Positions 54,794-64,000 of a stretch of 64,000 nt of DNA are shown one piece after another (position 1 is the first letter of the stretch; every line of letters begins with the position of its first letter). Position numbers and translations under genes: made by a program. Below the pieces are notes generated by a model. It worked only from the letters and a program-made list of their open reading frames with translations. It made no database searches and was not told where the DNA came from. The DNA comes from Hormiphora californensis (Eukaryota > Ctenophora > Tentaculata > Cydippida > Pleurobrachiidae). The stretch spans positions 5,661,350 through 5,725,349 of the forward strand of contig CM035355.1 in NCBI GenBank assembly GCA_020137815.1, read 5' to 3'.

Positions 54794-55306
54794 GTATTGT
54801 TTAGGTACACACACGCACACACGTGTCATTTTGTGTAAAAACACACACACTTGTTTGGTAATATCATCATCATCACCCATGATGTGCCCCCCCATTTGAT
54901 CGGTTGTTGCGGTTTGTGGCCTAATTTGTGGCAATTTGTGCTGTGTTTCTGGCTCAATGTTGTTAGCTTGTTAGTTGTCATTCCCTGTCAGCAGAATGCT
55001 TTACCGCTCTCCTTACTCCGCAATTGAAAGGGTCAAAAAAAGGGTCAGCACGATGCACTGAGTTCCAGAGTTCTACAATATACAACCATCCATTATTTCT
55101 TGAGTTGTAGAATATCACAATTGTTGAATAAGCTGTTGCAATGCTTGAACTACGGTTATACATGTCAACATGAACAGTTTGTGGTTATTTCATGTGTATA
55201 ACAGGCAGGAGGAATATCTCTGACATCAACAGCTGTGTAACTGGAAAGTCAGGAATATCTCCGACATGTAATGGATCTGTTATCAGATACATTTCGACTT
55301 TATTTC
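54208..55306. other. no gene recognised; simple repeats
   Basis: Contains a degenerate TTAGGG-like patch (54483-54512), a GA/CT run (54761-54792) and CA-rich stretches. No exon is supported. Confidence 0.5.
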
Positions 55307-55431
55307 CTGTCGGGCAGGAACCGACCAAATCAGGAAATACTGGTCCCTGATTGGCTGATAACCAGTCACGTGACCTAAATAACGAGTTATGATTGGTTGT
55401 TTACTTGTTTCGGTCGGTTCCTGCTATCGGG
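55307..55431. mobile_element. hAT-like MITE copy 3
   Basis: Element 55315-55423 with ends CAGGAACCGACC and GGTCGGTTCCTG, flanked by CTGTCGGG and CTATCGGG (one mismatch). The internal sequence is nearly identical to the 34.5-kb copy. Confidence 0.88.
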
Positions 55432-55648
55432 CGTGTGTTTCTGACTTTGAGCAGCTCAGTGTGAGGTATATGAGGATGTACTACCTAACTTTCCCACCAC
55501 ACCTACCAGTCTTTAGTCTTTCTACAGCTAGTATACTTGACTATAACTAGCTTTCTGTAGACAGAGGTGGAGGAAAGAGAAGAAAGAGAATAGGAGATTA
55601 AGGAGACAACGGTACAGAAGGCGGCGTGCAGCAGGGAGGAGAGAGGTG

Positions 55649-58003
55649 ATGAAGGCTAGAGTAGAGGAAATCTCCAAGTCGGTGGTTAGAAATTTGTCAT
55701 CCCAAGAGATCCCGGATGAGGTCTATTTGTTTTTAGACAAGGGCCTTAACTTTGTGGAGGCGAAGTCGGTCAACAAACAGGACCTGCTGTTTGACACTAA
55801 GGACTTCCTCCGAAAGTTGGCATGGAAAGGTTTCTTTTTCCACAACACGACAGATCTGGAGTTAGAGCCTAGGACGGATGGCGGTAACAACCGGCCGGAC
55901 CTACATATTCCCTCAAGGAGCCATCCAGATTTTTCACACCCAGCCTTGGATGATGTCCGGACGAGACTACTAGGCTATGTCAAAAATCTGGATAGCATAC
56001 CGGCTAAACGGAACACCACTAATGCCGAGCGCCAAGGGAAGAATTGGCTCCTGAAAAAGGTTAGGGACGAGGTACTCTTTGTCACTAAAGCTGATAAAGG
56101 AGGGGCCACCCTGATACTTGATTATGACGTGGTCCTGGACACAATCCAGGAGGCCCTGAATGATGCGAGCGTTTTCGAAAGATTGGACTGCACAGTGGAC
56201 GAGCATATGACTTTAACCACCAACTTGGTCAAAGATACTGTCCGGACAGAGCATGCCGCTGGTAGGATAGACAATTCGAATAAGAAGCTGATCACAGGGT
56301 TAAATGAGCGAGACAACATGGTAACTTCACCGGTGTTCCGCACGTCTATTCCTTATGTGTATCCCCTCTTTAAGATACATAAACTGAAACTGGAGGAAAT
56401 AGAAAACCACGTCACACCCCCAGCGAGACTGGTCCACGCCACGAGACAAGGACCGTTCTATAGACTGGAAAAATGGTTGGCACCAGAACTCTCGGAGCTA
56501 AGCCGCATGTACTGTGGAGAGGAGTTCATTTTAGATTCGGACCACCTACTCGGGCAGATAGATGAAATTGGAGGTGATTTAACAACGGGGACACGCCTCT
56601 TCACACTTGATGTTATTGCATTGTACCCCAGTATTGACCCTTCCCTAGCCCTAGAAGCTCTCGATGACGCTTTGAGGGTGTGCAGAACACCGCACAAGGT
56701 GGCGACTACGGTGAGAAACTTTACAGTTTTGATACTGAGGGAGTCATTTGTCACATTCGAGGGATCAGTGTACAAAGGCGTGAGAGGAATTCCAACGGGA
56801 AATTGTATTTCCCGCCAGATTGCAGATATAACGCTCCATTACCTTCTTTTCATCAAACTGCCAGGCGCGATTCCTAAACAGGTTACATTTTGGAGACGTT
56901 TCATAGATGACGTTTTGGGTTTTTGGAGGGGAACAGAAAGGTCCTTTAGTGTATACATTGACCGTTTAAACTCCATGACGGCACCGCTCGGAATCGTTTT
57001 CGGAGATTCCCAAATAGGGACTGAAGTTAACTACCTGGACATCAAGTTCAATCTCAGTAACACGGGCTTGGACTATACTTTGTTTAGGAAGGAGACTGAT
57101 GCACGCCTCTATCTGAAGACAGACAGTTTCCATCCCCAACATGTCTTCAGATCTGTTGTAATGTCCCAGATGATTCGAGTTGTTAACCGGAATTCTAGAC
57201 CCTCACCTCTGAAAAGAGATTTAGACCAACTTAAGAGGGACTTGATGAGGAGTGGTCATGAGGAAGTGCTCCTGGAGGAAATGGAGCCCTTGGCGAAACG
57301 GAGGGCGACCGGTGAGGTAAGGATGGACAAACATGGTAAGGAGGAGGGTCAGACTTTGATATTCAGCACCCTCTACTATGAGGAGGTAGATGAACTTCGG
57401 GCCTTGGTGAGGGACTGTCAGACCAGTATCGACCTGGTGACAGGTACTAAAACCCGGGTGATCATAGCACTCAGAAAAGGCCCTACTATTGGTAGCGAAA
57501 TAGTTAGGAATAGGGCTATGAGCGTAAGTGAGGACACTCTGCACCAAATGTCAGTAGCTCCTCCGAACCAAAAGTGCGGTGGCAAGGGCTGTAAGACTTG
57601 CCCACTTATGTTTGAGGATCCTAAATCAGTGACGGTTAACGGCTCTCCTACCAGATTGGACATGAGGTTAACATGCAAAGCAGCGGGGGTGATTTATGTC
57701 GCTAAATGTACAATTTGTGAGGAATGTTACTTTGGACAGACCCACTCACCCTTCCATATCCGGATAAACGGACACCGCTCGAAATTCAAAACCACCGGAC
57801 TCGAATTTGAGCAAAGTGCTTTAGCGTACCACATGTTCCTAAAACACCGTAGCGCTAATAAGGACGATTTCACCATTAGCAATTTTAAAGTTGGTATTGT
57901 GAAGAGTGGTCGCGCAACCGATCTCGATAGATTGGAAGAGGGTTATATTGACTCGTATGGAACTAGGTTGCAGGGTCTTAATCGTATCGCGGTCGTTCGT
58001 TAA
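55649..58003 (+). CDS. Penelope-like element reverse transcriptase with GIY-YIG endonuclease
   Basis: 784 codons from ATG 55649 (a GTG codon precedes it). The N-terminus has TKADKGGATLILDYD (about 146-160). RT motifs are TLDVIALYPSID (319-330), GIPTGNCIS (380-388) and the catalytic FIDD (418-421), as is usual for Penelope RTs. KCGGKGCKTCP is a Cys motif near residue 640. The GIY-YIG endonuclease shows VIYVAKC (681-687), CYFGQT (693-698) and IRINGHRS (704-711). The frame is uninterrupted, so it is recent or was until recently active. The ends of the element were not found. It lies 0.2 kb from a hAT MITE and 1.3 kb before the plus-strand Ig gene. Confidence 0.92.
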   Translation: MKARVEEISKSVVRNLSSQEIPDEVYLFLDKGLNFVEAKSVNKQDLLFDTKDFLRKLAWKGFFFHNTTDLELEPRTDGGNNRPDLHIPSRSHPDFSHPALDDVRTRLLGYVKNLDSIPAKRNTTNAERQGKNWLLKKVRDEVLFVTKADKGGATLILDYDVVLDTIQEALNDASVFERLDCTVDEHMTLTTNLVKDTVRTEHAAGRIDNSNKKLITGLNERDNMVTSPVFRTSIPYVYPLFKIHKLKLEEIENHVTPPARLVHATRQGPFYRLEKWLAPELSELSRMYCGEEFILDSDHLLGQIDEIGGDLTTGTRLFTLDVIALYPSIDPSLALEALDDALRVCRTPHKVATTVRNFTVLILRESFVTFEGSVYKGVRGIPTGNCISRQIADITLHYLLFIKLPGAIPKQVTFWRRFIDDVLGFWRGTERSFSVYIDRLNSMTAPLGIVFGDSQIGTEVNYLDIKFNLSNTGLDYTLFRKETDARLYLKTDSFHPQHVFRSVVMSQMIRVVNRNSRPSPLKRDLDQLKRDLMRSGHEEVLLEEMEPLAKRRATGEVRMDKHGKEEGQTLIFSTLYYEEVDELRALVRDCQTSIDLVTGTKTRVIIALRKGPTIGSEIVRNRAMSVSEDTLHQMSVAPPNQKCGGKGCKTCPLMFEDPKSVTVNGSPTRLDMRLTCKAAGVIYVAKCTICEECYFGQTHSPFHIRINGHRSKFKTTGLEFEQSALAYHMFLKHRSANKDDFTISNFKVGIVKSGRATDLDRLEEGYIDSYGTRLQGLNRIAVVR

Positions 58004-58099
58004 TTTTTGGTCTGGGACGTCTCCCGAGTTTTTATCTTTGGCCTGTTTCATTTTTTCTATATTTTTTTTCGCGTCGTTTTAGTTTTATCGTGTGTTTTC

Positions 58100-58148
58100 T
58101 AACATTTATCGTTGTAGGGATGTTACTGATGATGATTTAATATCGAAA
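58100..58148 (+). ncRNA. weak hammerhead-like motif after the Penelope ORF
   Basis: TAACAT (58100-58105) and ATGTTA (58120-58125) can form a stem that is followed directly by CTGATGA (58126-58132) and, after 12 nt, GAAA (58145-58148). Many Penelope elements carry hammerheads in this place. Stem II has a poor closing pair and stem III is not convincing, so this is only a candidate. Confidence 0.22.
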
Positions 58149-58602
58149 GTGCTTTAACGCCCCCAAATCTACTGTGTGTTCCTTCGACTCCAAACCATTT
58201 CATATCTTAGCTTTCTGTTCACTTCCCCCACTATCTATCTCTCTTTCTCTCTCTATCCCTTTCTCTCTCTATCCCTTTCTCTCTCTATCCCTTTCTCTCT
58301 CTATCCCTTTCTCTCTATCCCTTTCTCTCTCTATCCCCTTCTCTCTTTATCTATCTTTGCTTGTAGGTTTACCTTCCTCTCAATGATCTGTCTCCCAGCT
58401 GTGTATGGGTGTGCAAATGGTTCACTGAAACCACGTGTATAACTCTCTCCCTCTTCGAAAGAGATAAGAGAGTCGATAGAAGAGGAGAGACGCGAGAGAG
58501 AGATTGAGAGGAGAGTAGAGCGAGAGAGAGAGAGAGAGAGATCTGAGGAGATAGCTTCTATCTCTCTTCTCTTCTCTCTTCTCTAATCTCTAATCGCTCT
58601 CA

Positions 58603-58704
<102 letters not shown>

Positions 58705-59269
58705 ACCATCTCTCTCTTTCTCTATTCTCTCTCTATCCTTTTCTAACCCCGCTCTATCTAACAGCTCCAGCTTGCTCTCTAATCCAGCAGCTCTTGAAGT
58801 CTTGAAGCTTATTCACAGTTTAGTTTTGTACGTTGATTTTTAGCTTCTAGTTCTCTGTTTGTCCATGGAATTATCATCATGGGTTAGCCATGTTAGCGAT
58901 GTTAGCGATGTTAGCGATGTTAGCTATGTTATTTGTTTTATAACAGATACATATTTTGTTAGGTGAACGTACAGGCGCATCATGATTATTAAATTGTCTC
59001 CCCTAATTATTAATGTTTAATTAATTAGCAGTAATGAATATCAGATAAGATCAGATACAGATAATTAATCCTTGTAATATGGGATTCCTATTCAGACTCG
59101 CATTAACCTGTAAGTTTAGGCCCCATCCCCTCCCCCTAAACTTAAGGGGATGGGGCCACATTTGCGATTGCCAGCGCAGTGATTGTACTGCTATATGGTT
59201 ATTGGTTGTGATAGTATTACCCAATACAATTACTAATTACTAATTACTAACCACTCACTACTTCCTCAG

Positions 59270-59335
59270 TTGGTTTGGTTTGTGTGGCATGGGGAGCATG
59301 TCCAGCAGGCTCCTTCCAGAGAGACGGGCAATGCC
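59270..59335 (+). CDS. short cysteine exon
   Basis: A 66-bp phase-1 exon reads GLVCVAWGACPAGSFQRDGQ, with the CPAGSF.DGQC pattern of an EGF/GCC2-type module start. The acceptor follows CTTCCTCAG and the donor is GTAAGT. Confidence 0.6.
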
Positions 59336-62300
59336 GTAAGTGTAGTTTATCACAACACCCAGTTCGAGAAAGTATCTCGATATTATCTCCCGTCGATATG
59401 ATTATCTCGATATGATTTTAACCAATGAATTATCCCCCCCCCTTGCTCAGTACAATGCCCCGCCGGTTACTATGGTAACGGGGTGACGTGTCTAGCGTGT
59501 CCTCTGAACAGTTACAGCGCAACAGCAGGGTCAACAGAATGTACAGAGTGTACGGGAGACAAACAGACCCTGGAGAAAGCGTCTACAGATGCTACACAGT
59601 GTGTAGGTAGGTGTCAGAACTCAAGTGCTGGAAGAGTAATCTGCTACTGCAGTTATCCCTTAGTCACACGATAAGTTACACAATTTTAGTAGCACGGCTA
59701 GTCCAAGACAAGTTTTTAATCGTGGGTTCATGTTTTCTAGATTTGTGTGAGATACCCGGGACATCAAGCAGCAGCTACAGACAGGTTACCGACAATGGAA
59801 TCTTCACTGTCACTGAGGTACAAAGTGTTAACTTAGTGGTAACCATGGTAACACTAAATGATAAATTAATGGTAACCATGGTAACACATTCTGGATCATA
59901 TTGATGCCATCCCTAACACGTACTGCACCCATGCTTCCAGGGTGACCGTGTTGCAGTAGGTATAAAGGTGCTGTTTGTGTGTGATGCGGGGTACAAAGTG
60001 GATAACACGGATGCCACAACCAAGGAGATGACGTGTGCCACTGACCTGGAGCTACCAACATACTGCATCCGTGAGTTTTTCAGCTGCTGTAAAGATTTAA
60101 TTCTGGTCGTGGTTTAGATATAACTGTATTTTGGACTAATCTCGATTCTCGGAAGTTACTGGATTAGATTGGTTTAACCATTCCGAAGGTCACGGAGGAA
60201 TACTGCTTAGTCCATAACTCTGAGCATAAAACTCTCTTCCTCCATTATAAAATGACAATGTCACTTTTATTAATGTGGCTATTTAGGTTTAACTACAAGT
60301 GTAAAACTCAACAGTAAGTATGGACCATCGGGTCGCTATATTCGTCTGTGTGACATCGCAGTTTCTACTCTATCATTCTACCAACAGAGAGCGCGTCTAA
60401 AGAGCTAAACTTATCTTCTGTTATATTCATCTCTGGAATAATCACGTCTTTAAATCGATTGAATAATATGAAGAATCGATTTGCTATAATATCTTGTTTT
60501 TTGTAGAAGGCCTAAAAACCCAAATTTTATTTATTTATTTTGAACACTACATCGTAACAAGCATGCTATTAGAGTCCCAAAAAACATAGGTGCACCCCCC
60601 ACGGACCCAAGGTGAACCCAGGGGGACCCTCTCAAGTTGGGGCCCAGTTGGGGTCCCCTTGTAAACGCGCTTGTACTCCTTGAAATGCTAACAATATGAT
60701 CCTCTCTGAAATTTGAAGTTTTGGGTAAAATTATCTTTGTGTTTCAGGTGAATACATAATCTTTCTTGTCTCTGTATTCTGGTAATTTTTCTCCTAGTTT
60801 TGATAGGCTTAAATAATAATTGATGAGAAAAATTATGAAATATACTAAAACACAAGGATCATTTCTATCCTAAATTTTATATTTGAGAGAGGATCATATT
60901 GTTAGCATTTCAAGGAGTACAATCGCGTTTACAAGTGGACCCCAAATGGGCCCCAACTTGAGGGGCTCCCCCTGGGCTCACCTAGGGTCCATGTGGCGTG
61001 GGCCTATGTTTTTTGGGACTCCAATAGCATGCTTGATACGATGGAGTGTTCAAAATATATAAATAAAATTTGGGTTTTTAGGCCCTTTAACTCTATCAGT
61101 CACCATCGGTCAAGTGAGAGTTACTACAGTCGGTCTCTCAATTTCAAGCTTCTGCAATTAAACACCTATAATTATCTCTTTTAGGCATAAATGCAGCAAC
61201 TCCTTCATAAACACATCATATCTTCTGGCAGTTAATCCTTCATAAACTCACCGTACCTTCCACGATTTTTGCTCCTTCATAAACATATCTTATCATCTGA
61301 TATTTGCTCCTTCATAAACATTAACACCAACTACCTACAGGTCTGGAGGCTAGTAAGAATGGCGAGGGGTACCTAGTTGAGGGCACTGACAAGACTTTAG
61401 ACGTTGAGTGTCGAGTTTACCCCGCTACACAGACCACCTACTCCTCTGTCTATTTCTTTAAAGACCAACAACTAGCAGCCGATCCAGGTAGCATTCACAA
61501 ATTCCATGTGTTACTTTCGCTTGTAGGGCAGTACAAATCACTCATTCGAAGCCACTAGTTCCTATCAAATCACCCCAAGCTGATTCATAACATGTAATGT
61601 AGTCCTCTAAAAAGAGCTAAAGGGTCCCTTAACCGGTCGGGCTTCTTCTCACCTGCCCCTCTTTCCCTACACAGAGGTGGACCTGGTTGAGGTTGGTGGA
61701 GTGACTGAGTACAAGAGCGCTACAAGGACGGTATCAGATGCGGGGGTCTGGGAGTGTGTCCTAGGAAATACCTACTCTGCCTCTGTAAATCTACCTGTCA
61801 CTGCTGCCAGCATTGCTTCACTAAGTAAGTAAAGTACCGACCTTGGGTCAGTTAAGTAGTAAGTGAGTAAAGTTCTGCACGTTTATTAATTACATTTTAC
61901 ACTTTGTGACTAGATCCCACTAACCCACTTCCCTCCTACAGCACTATCTCTGGAGAAAGAGTCTGACATTCCAACACCCCTAACCACCAGTTATACCATC
62001 TCCTGTGTCACAGAATATCTGAAAACCATGGCTCTACCCTCCATGTCGCTCCTTCTCAACGACAAAGCTGTCTCCTCCCTGTCGTCTAGCATTGGGGATG
62101 GGACCTACAGTGTCGCTAAAACCTACAGCGGGGTTGGAGTTACAGCAGCCATAGCAGGAGAGTACTCGTAAGTTTAATAGATCTGGGATGACTCTGAAGT
62201 TCATCACCCTCACTGTCACCCTAACTGACGATACCGTATCGGACCACGATTTATCGGGATGATCGGGGGAATTTTCCCGTTAAATACTAGGGGTCCGTGG

Positions 62301-63764
62301 TGAACTGCTGTTTGTAAATTTAATAAATATAGGCCCCGGGCGCTTGCCAGCGCTATGATGTACAAGAGCACATGAGTTGCTGGTGTGTGAGAGTGTTTCC
62401 TACTGATGATATGCTGGTAGTCTGGGTTTGTTTGTTCGTTAGTCAGTAGAGAGTGAGGTATCAGAGTGTGAAATATAGAGAGTGAGTAGAGCTCTACTCA
62501 TCATCAACAACATCATCAACATCATCAACAACATCATCATCATTCTCGGATCTCTATAGAGATCCGAGAATGATGATGATGTTGTTGGGGAGAGATCAAT
62601 ATACTTAAAGCATTCACCAACAACCTGAATATTGAGTAGCTGTTGGTATATTAGGAGAGATTGTTGTCTTAACTAGGAGAGAGGGGGAGAGTGGGCGAGG
62701 CATATAGGAGAGATTGTTATCTTAACTAGGAGAGAGGGGGAGAGTGGGCGAGGCATATAGGAGAGATTGTTATCTTAACTAGGAGAGAAGGGGGGAGTGG
62801 GCGAGGTTGTTGGTATTATAGGAGAGATTGTTATCTTAACTAGGAGAGAGAGAAGGGGGGAGTGGGCGAGGCAGAAATAGAAATACAGTTGATAAATATA
62901 GATAGTCGATAGAGAGAGCAAAATAGTACAGCTATGTACTAAGTAAACATTACAAAGTGGTAGCAATTATTTATTTACCAATTTGAAGTGTGATCATATC
63001 TGTATGATCAGTATGAAACTGAAAATGATCAAGCCTTATTTCCAATTTTATTGTTTCGGATGTCTAGCTGAGGTACAGCTACCTTATTATAACTCTCCTT
63101 CTTCTCTATACAGATGTGAGGTAGACTGGGAGATAACTGATGGAGCAGGGATCCAATCAGAGGACACACAAACCATTGTGGAGTTTTTTGGTAAGTTTAG
63201 AGAGCCCTGGGAGTCATATTGAACCCTGTGCTCTCTGTGAAGCTAAAGAGATATGTGAGCAGAGATCGCACCATAGTGCACTAGGGGTGCCAATATGCTA
63301 CAATATACAGTTCTAACACACCTTGTTCTTCACAGATTTTAAGTCGGAGTACCCCGGTCGTGTTGGTGATAGTGGATCACCAACCTTATTGGCAAAGGGG
63401 GACGCAGTTATCACTCTATCCTGTGAAACGTTCCCTATATCAGGTACATTCATATTGTGGCATAGCTTAATCGGCCCAACTTCCCCTTTAGCCTTCCGGG
63501 CGGTCCGGCTTCCAGCTCAGCTTACTACCCTTTCCCGTTTCTACCCTTTTAGAATAAACCTCTAACCACTTACCCACTATAATATCCCATATTAGGAGGC
63601 ACCCAGCCGGAGGTCTACTTCCATGTTGACAGTGTAAAGGAGGCTAACCCCTCAACGACCCACATAATCACTGTCAGTAAGGAGACAACAGAAGTGTTCT
63701 GTACAGCAACTCTCCTTCGCCATGTCACCTATAACCTCCAAAACAGTCACCGTTACACGAACAG
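59270..63764 (+). CDS. second GCC2/GCC3-sushi-Ig gene, 5' part (runs off the right edge)
   Basis: Ten exons were placed: 59270-59335, 59451-59606, 59741-59817, 59941-60070, 61341-61487, 61675-61824, 61942-62167, 63114-63190, 63336-63443, 63596-63764. The order Cys exon, GCC2/GCC3, sushi, Ig repeats is that of the minus-strand gene's 5' end, but on the opposite strand, giving a head-to-head pair about 16.5 kb apart. Domain borders are phase 1. No signal peptide exon was found. An extracellular recognition or adhesion protein is inferred. Confidence 0.68.
59451..59606 (+). CDS. GCC2/GCC3 cysteine-rich exon of the plus-strand gene
   Basis: A 156-bp phase-1 exon reads QCPAGYYGNGVTCLACPLNS and TECTECTGDKQTL, ending QCVG. 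It is the same length as both minus-strand GCC2/GCC3 exons. Confidence 0.82.
59741..60070 (+). CDS. sushi-like domain in two exons (59741-59817, 59941-60070)
   Basis: Reads DLCEIPGTSSSSYRQV, then VLFVCDAGYKVDNTD, EMTCATDLE and YCI. CDAGY and the four cysteines fit a sushi domain. Lengths of 77 and 130 sum to 207. The first intron carries GGTAACCATGGTAAC palindromes. Confidence 0.72.
60509..61084. mobile_element. 576-bp foldback element in an intron
   Basis: The ends GGCCTAAAAACCCAAATTTT and its complement extend into long arms including AGCATGCTATTAGAGTCCCA and GGGGACCCTCTCAAGTTGGG. The arms have several mismatches, so it is older than the 37.5-kb foldback. Confidence 0.8.
61341..61824 (+). 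CDS. Ig-like domain in two exons (61341-61487, 61675-61824)
   Basis: Reads GTDKTLDVECRVYPATQTTY, SVYFFKDQQL, then SDAGVWECVLGNTY. Lengths of 147 and 150 sum to 297. Confidence 0.78.
61942..63190 (+). CDS. Ig-like domain in two exons (61942-62167, 63114-63190)
   Basis: Reads TTSYTISCVTEYLKTMALPS, SLLLNDKAVSS, AAIAGEYS, then CEVDWEITDG. The conserved YxC straddles the intron. Lengths of 226 and 77 sum to 303. Confidence 0.75.
62230..62303. mobile_element. degraded pogo-like MITE
   Basis: TATCGGACCACGATTTATCG and the facing CCGTTAAATACTAGGGGTCC resemble the GGTAAATCGGGGTCCGA family ends with several mismatches. Confidence 0.5.
62530..62590. repeat. hairpin with CATCAT repeat arms
   Basis: CATCATCATTCTCGGATCTC and its complement surround TATAGA. 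The left side continues as an ATC/AAC trinucleotide repeat. Confidence 0.7.
62652..62873. repeat. ~60-bp tandem repeat
   Basis: Four copies of a unit with GGAGAGATTGTTATCTTAAC and GGGGGAGAGTGGGCGAGGCA in the intron between exons 61942-62167 and 63114-63190. Confidence 0.88.
63336..63764 (+). pseudogene. Ig-like domain in two exons (63336-63443, 63596-63764) with a +1 frameshift
   Basis: Reads AKGDAVITLSCETFPIS, then TQPEVYFHVDSVKEANPSTT and TEVFCTAT. After that the Ig-like ending MSPITSKTVTVTRTG is one base out of frame. Lengths of 108 and 169 sum to 277, one too many. The extra base is near 63709-63715. Confidence 0.62.
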
Positions 63765-63783
63765 GTGAGTTTGTTAGAATTTA

Positions 63784-64000
63784 TACCTCAGGAATGTCTC
63801 AAGAATCTAAGAAACTTTGCCACTTTGACCTCCTAATCTCTGAGAAACTTTGCCACTTTGACCTCCTAATCTCTAAGAAACTTTCCCACTTTTACCCACC
63901 TATAAATCTCTAAGAAACTTTCCCACTTTGACCCATCTTATCTCTAAGAAACTTTCCCACTTTGAACCTCCTCATCTCTAAGAAACTTTCCCACTTTGAC
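63784..64000. repeat. ~34-bp tandem repeat at the right edge
   Basis: Units of TCTAAGAAACTTTCCCACTT plus TGACCTCCTAA, five or more copies, starting 20 bp after a splice donor and continuing beyond the window. Confidence 0.88.

Noticed and set aside
58174-58442. Ser/Leu/Phe-rich frames after the Penelope ORF
   Set aside because: They are translations of a CTCTCTATCCCTTT repeat.

Overview
This is animal nuclear DNA, not prokaryotic. The window holds many short exons with GT/AG borders and phase-1 introns, extracellular Ig-like, sushi (CCP) and GCC2/GCC3-type cysteine-rich domains, microsatellites, a non-LTR retrotransposon, a Penelope-like element and many small foldback DNA transposons. The species cannot be named from the sequence. 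An invertebrate such as a sponge or cnidarian would fit.

Layout. (1) Positions 78-42760, minus strand: a very long run of exons (about 75) coding for an extracellular or cell-surface protein made almost wholly of Ig-like domains. It reads right to left. It begins near 42.7 kb with a short Cys exon, a GCC2/GCC3 exon and a sushi exon, and continues as Ig-like domains to 7.7 kb. A second non-Ig block follows at 7.5-4.5 kb (six-Cys sushi, an unrecognised Cys-rich domain ending in a furin-like site, a Cys exon, GCC2/GCC3, sushi), and more Ig domains run off the left edge. No signal peptide, transmembrane segment or polyA site was identified, so this may be one giant gene or two or more tandem paralogues. 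The centre of the array (13.5-24.9 kb) is four tandem copies of one five-exon, five-Ig module with identical exon lengths in every copy. (2) Positions 42.9-59.2 kb: a transposon-filled spacer holding a 2.5-kb foldback with TTAA ends, an intact LINE (minus strand, with target-site duplication) and a Penelope-like element (plus strand). (3) Positions 59270-63764, plus strand: the 5' part of a second gene with the same plan (Cys exon, a GCC2/GCC3 exon of the same 156 bp, sushi, Ig-like domains). It diverges head to head from the first gene and runs off the right edge.

Exon borders were placed by hand from splice consensus and tested by requiring that the exon lengths of each domain sum to a multiple of three. 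Nearly all do. Four places do not, each by one extra base where the Ig-like reading changes frame; these are reported as frameshifts (decay or assembly error). Domain-border introns are in phase 1, so whole domains could be duplicated, lost or skipped without breaking the frame.

The most interesting points are the 20-domain modular array, the symmetric exon design, repeated tandem duplication of exon edges together with their splice sites, a paralogous empty site that dates a transposon insertion inside the array, and a correctly phased slippery heptamer that could fuse LINE ORF1 to ORF2. The protein looks like a candidate recognition or adhesion receptor (immune or allorecognition type); that role is inference.
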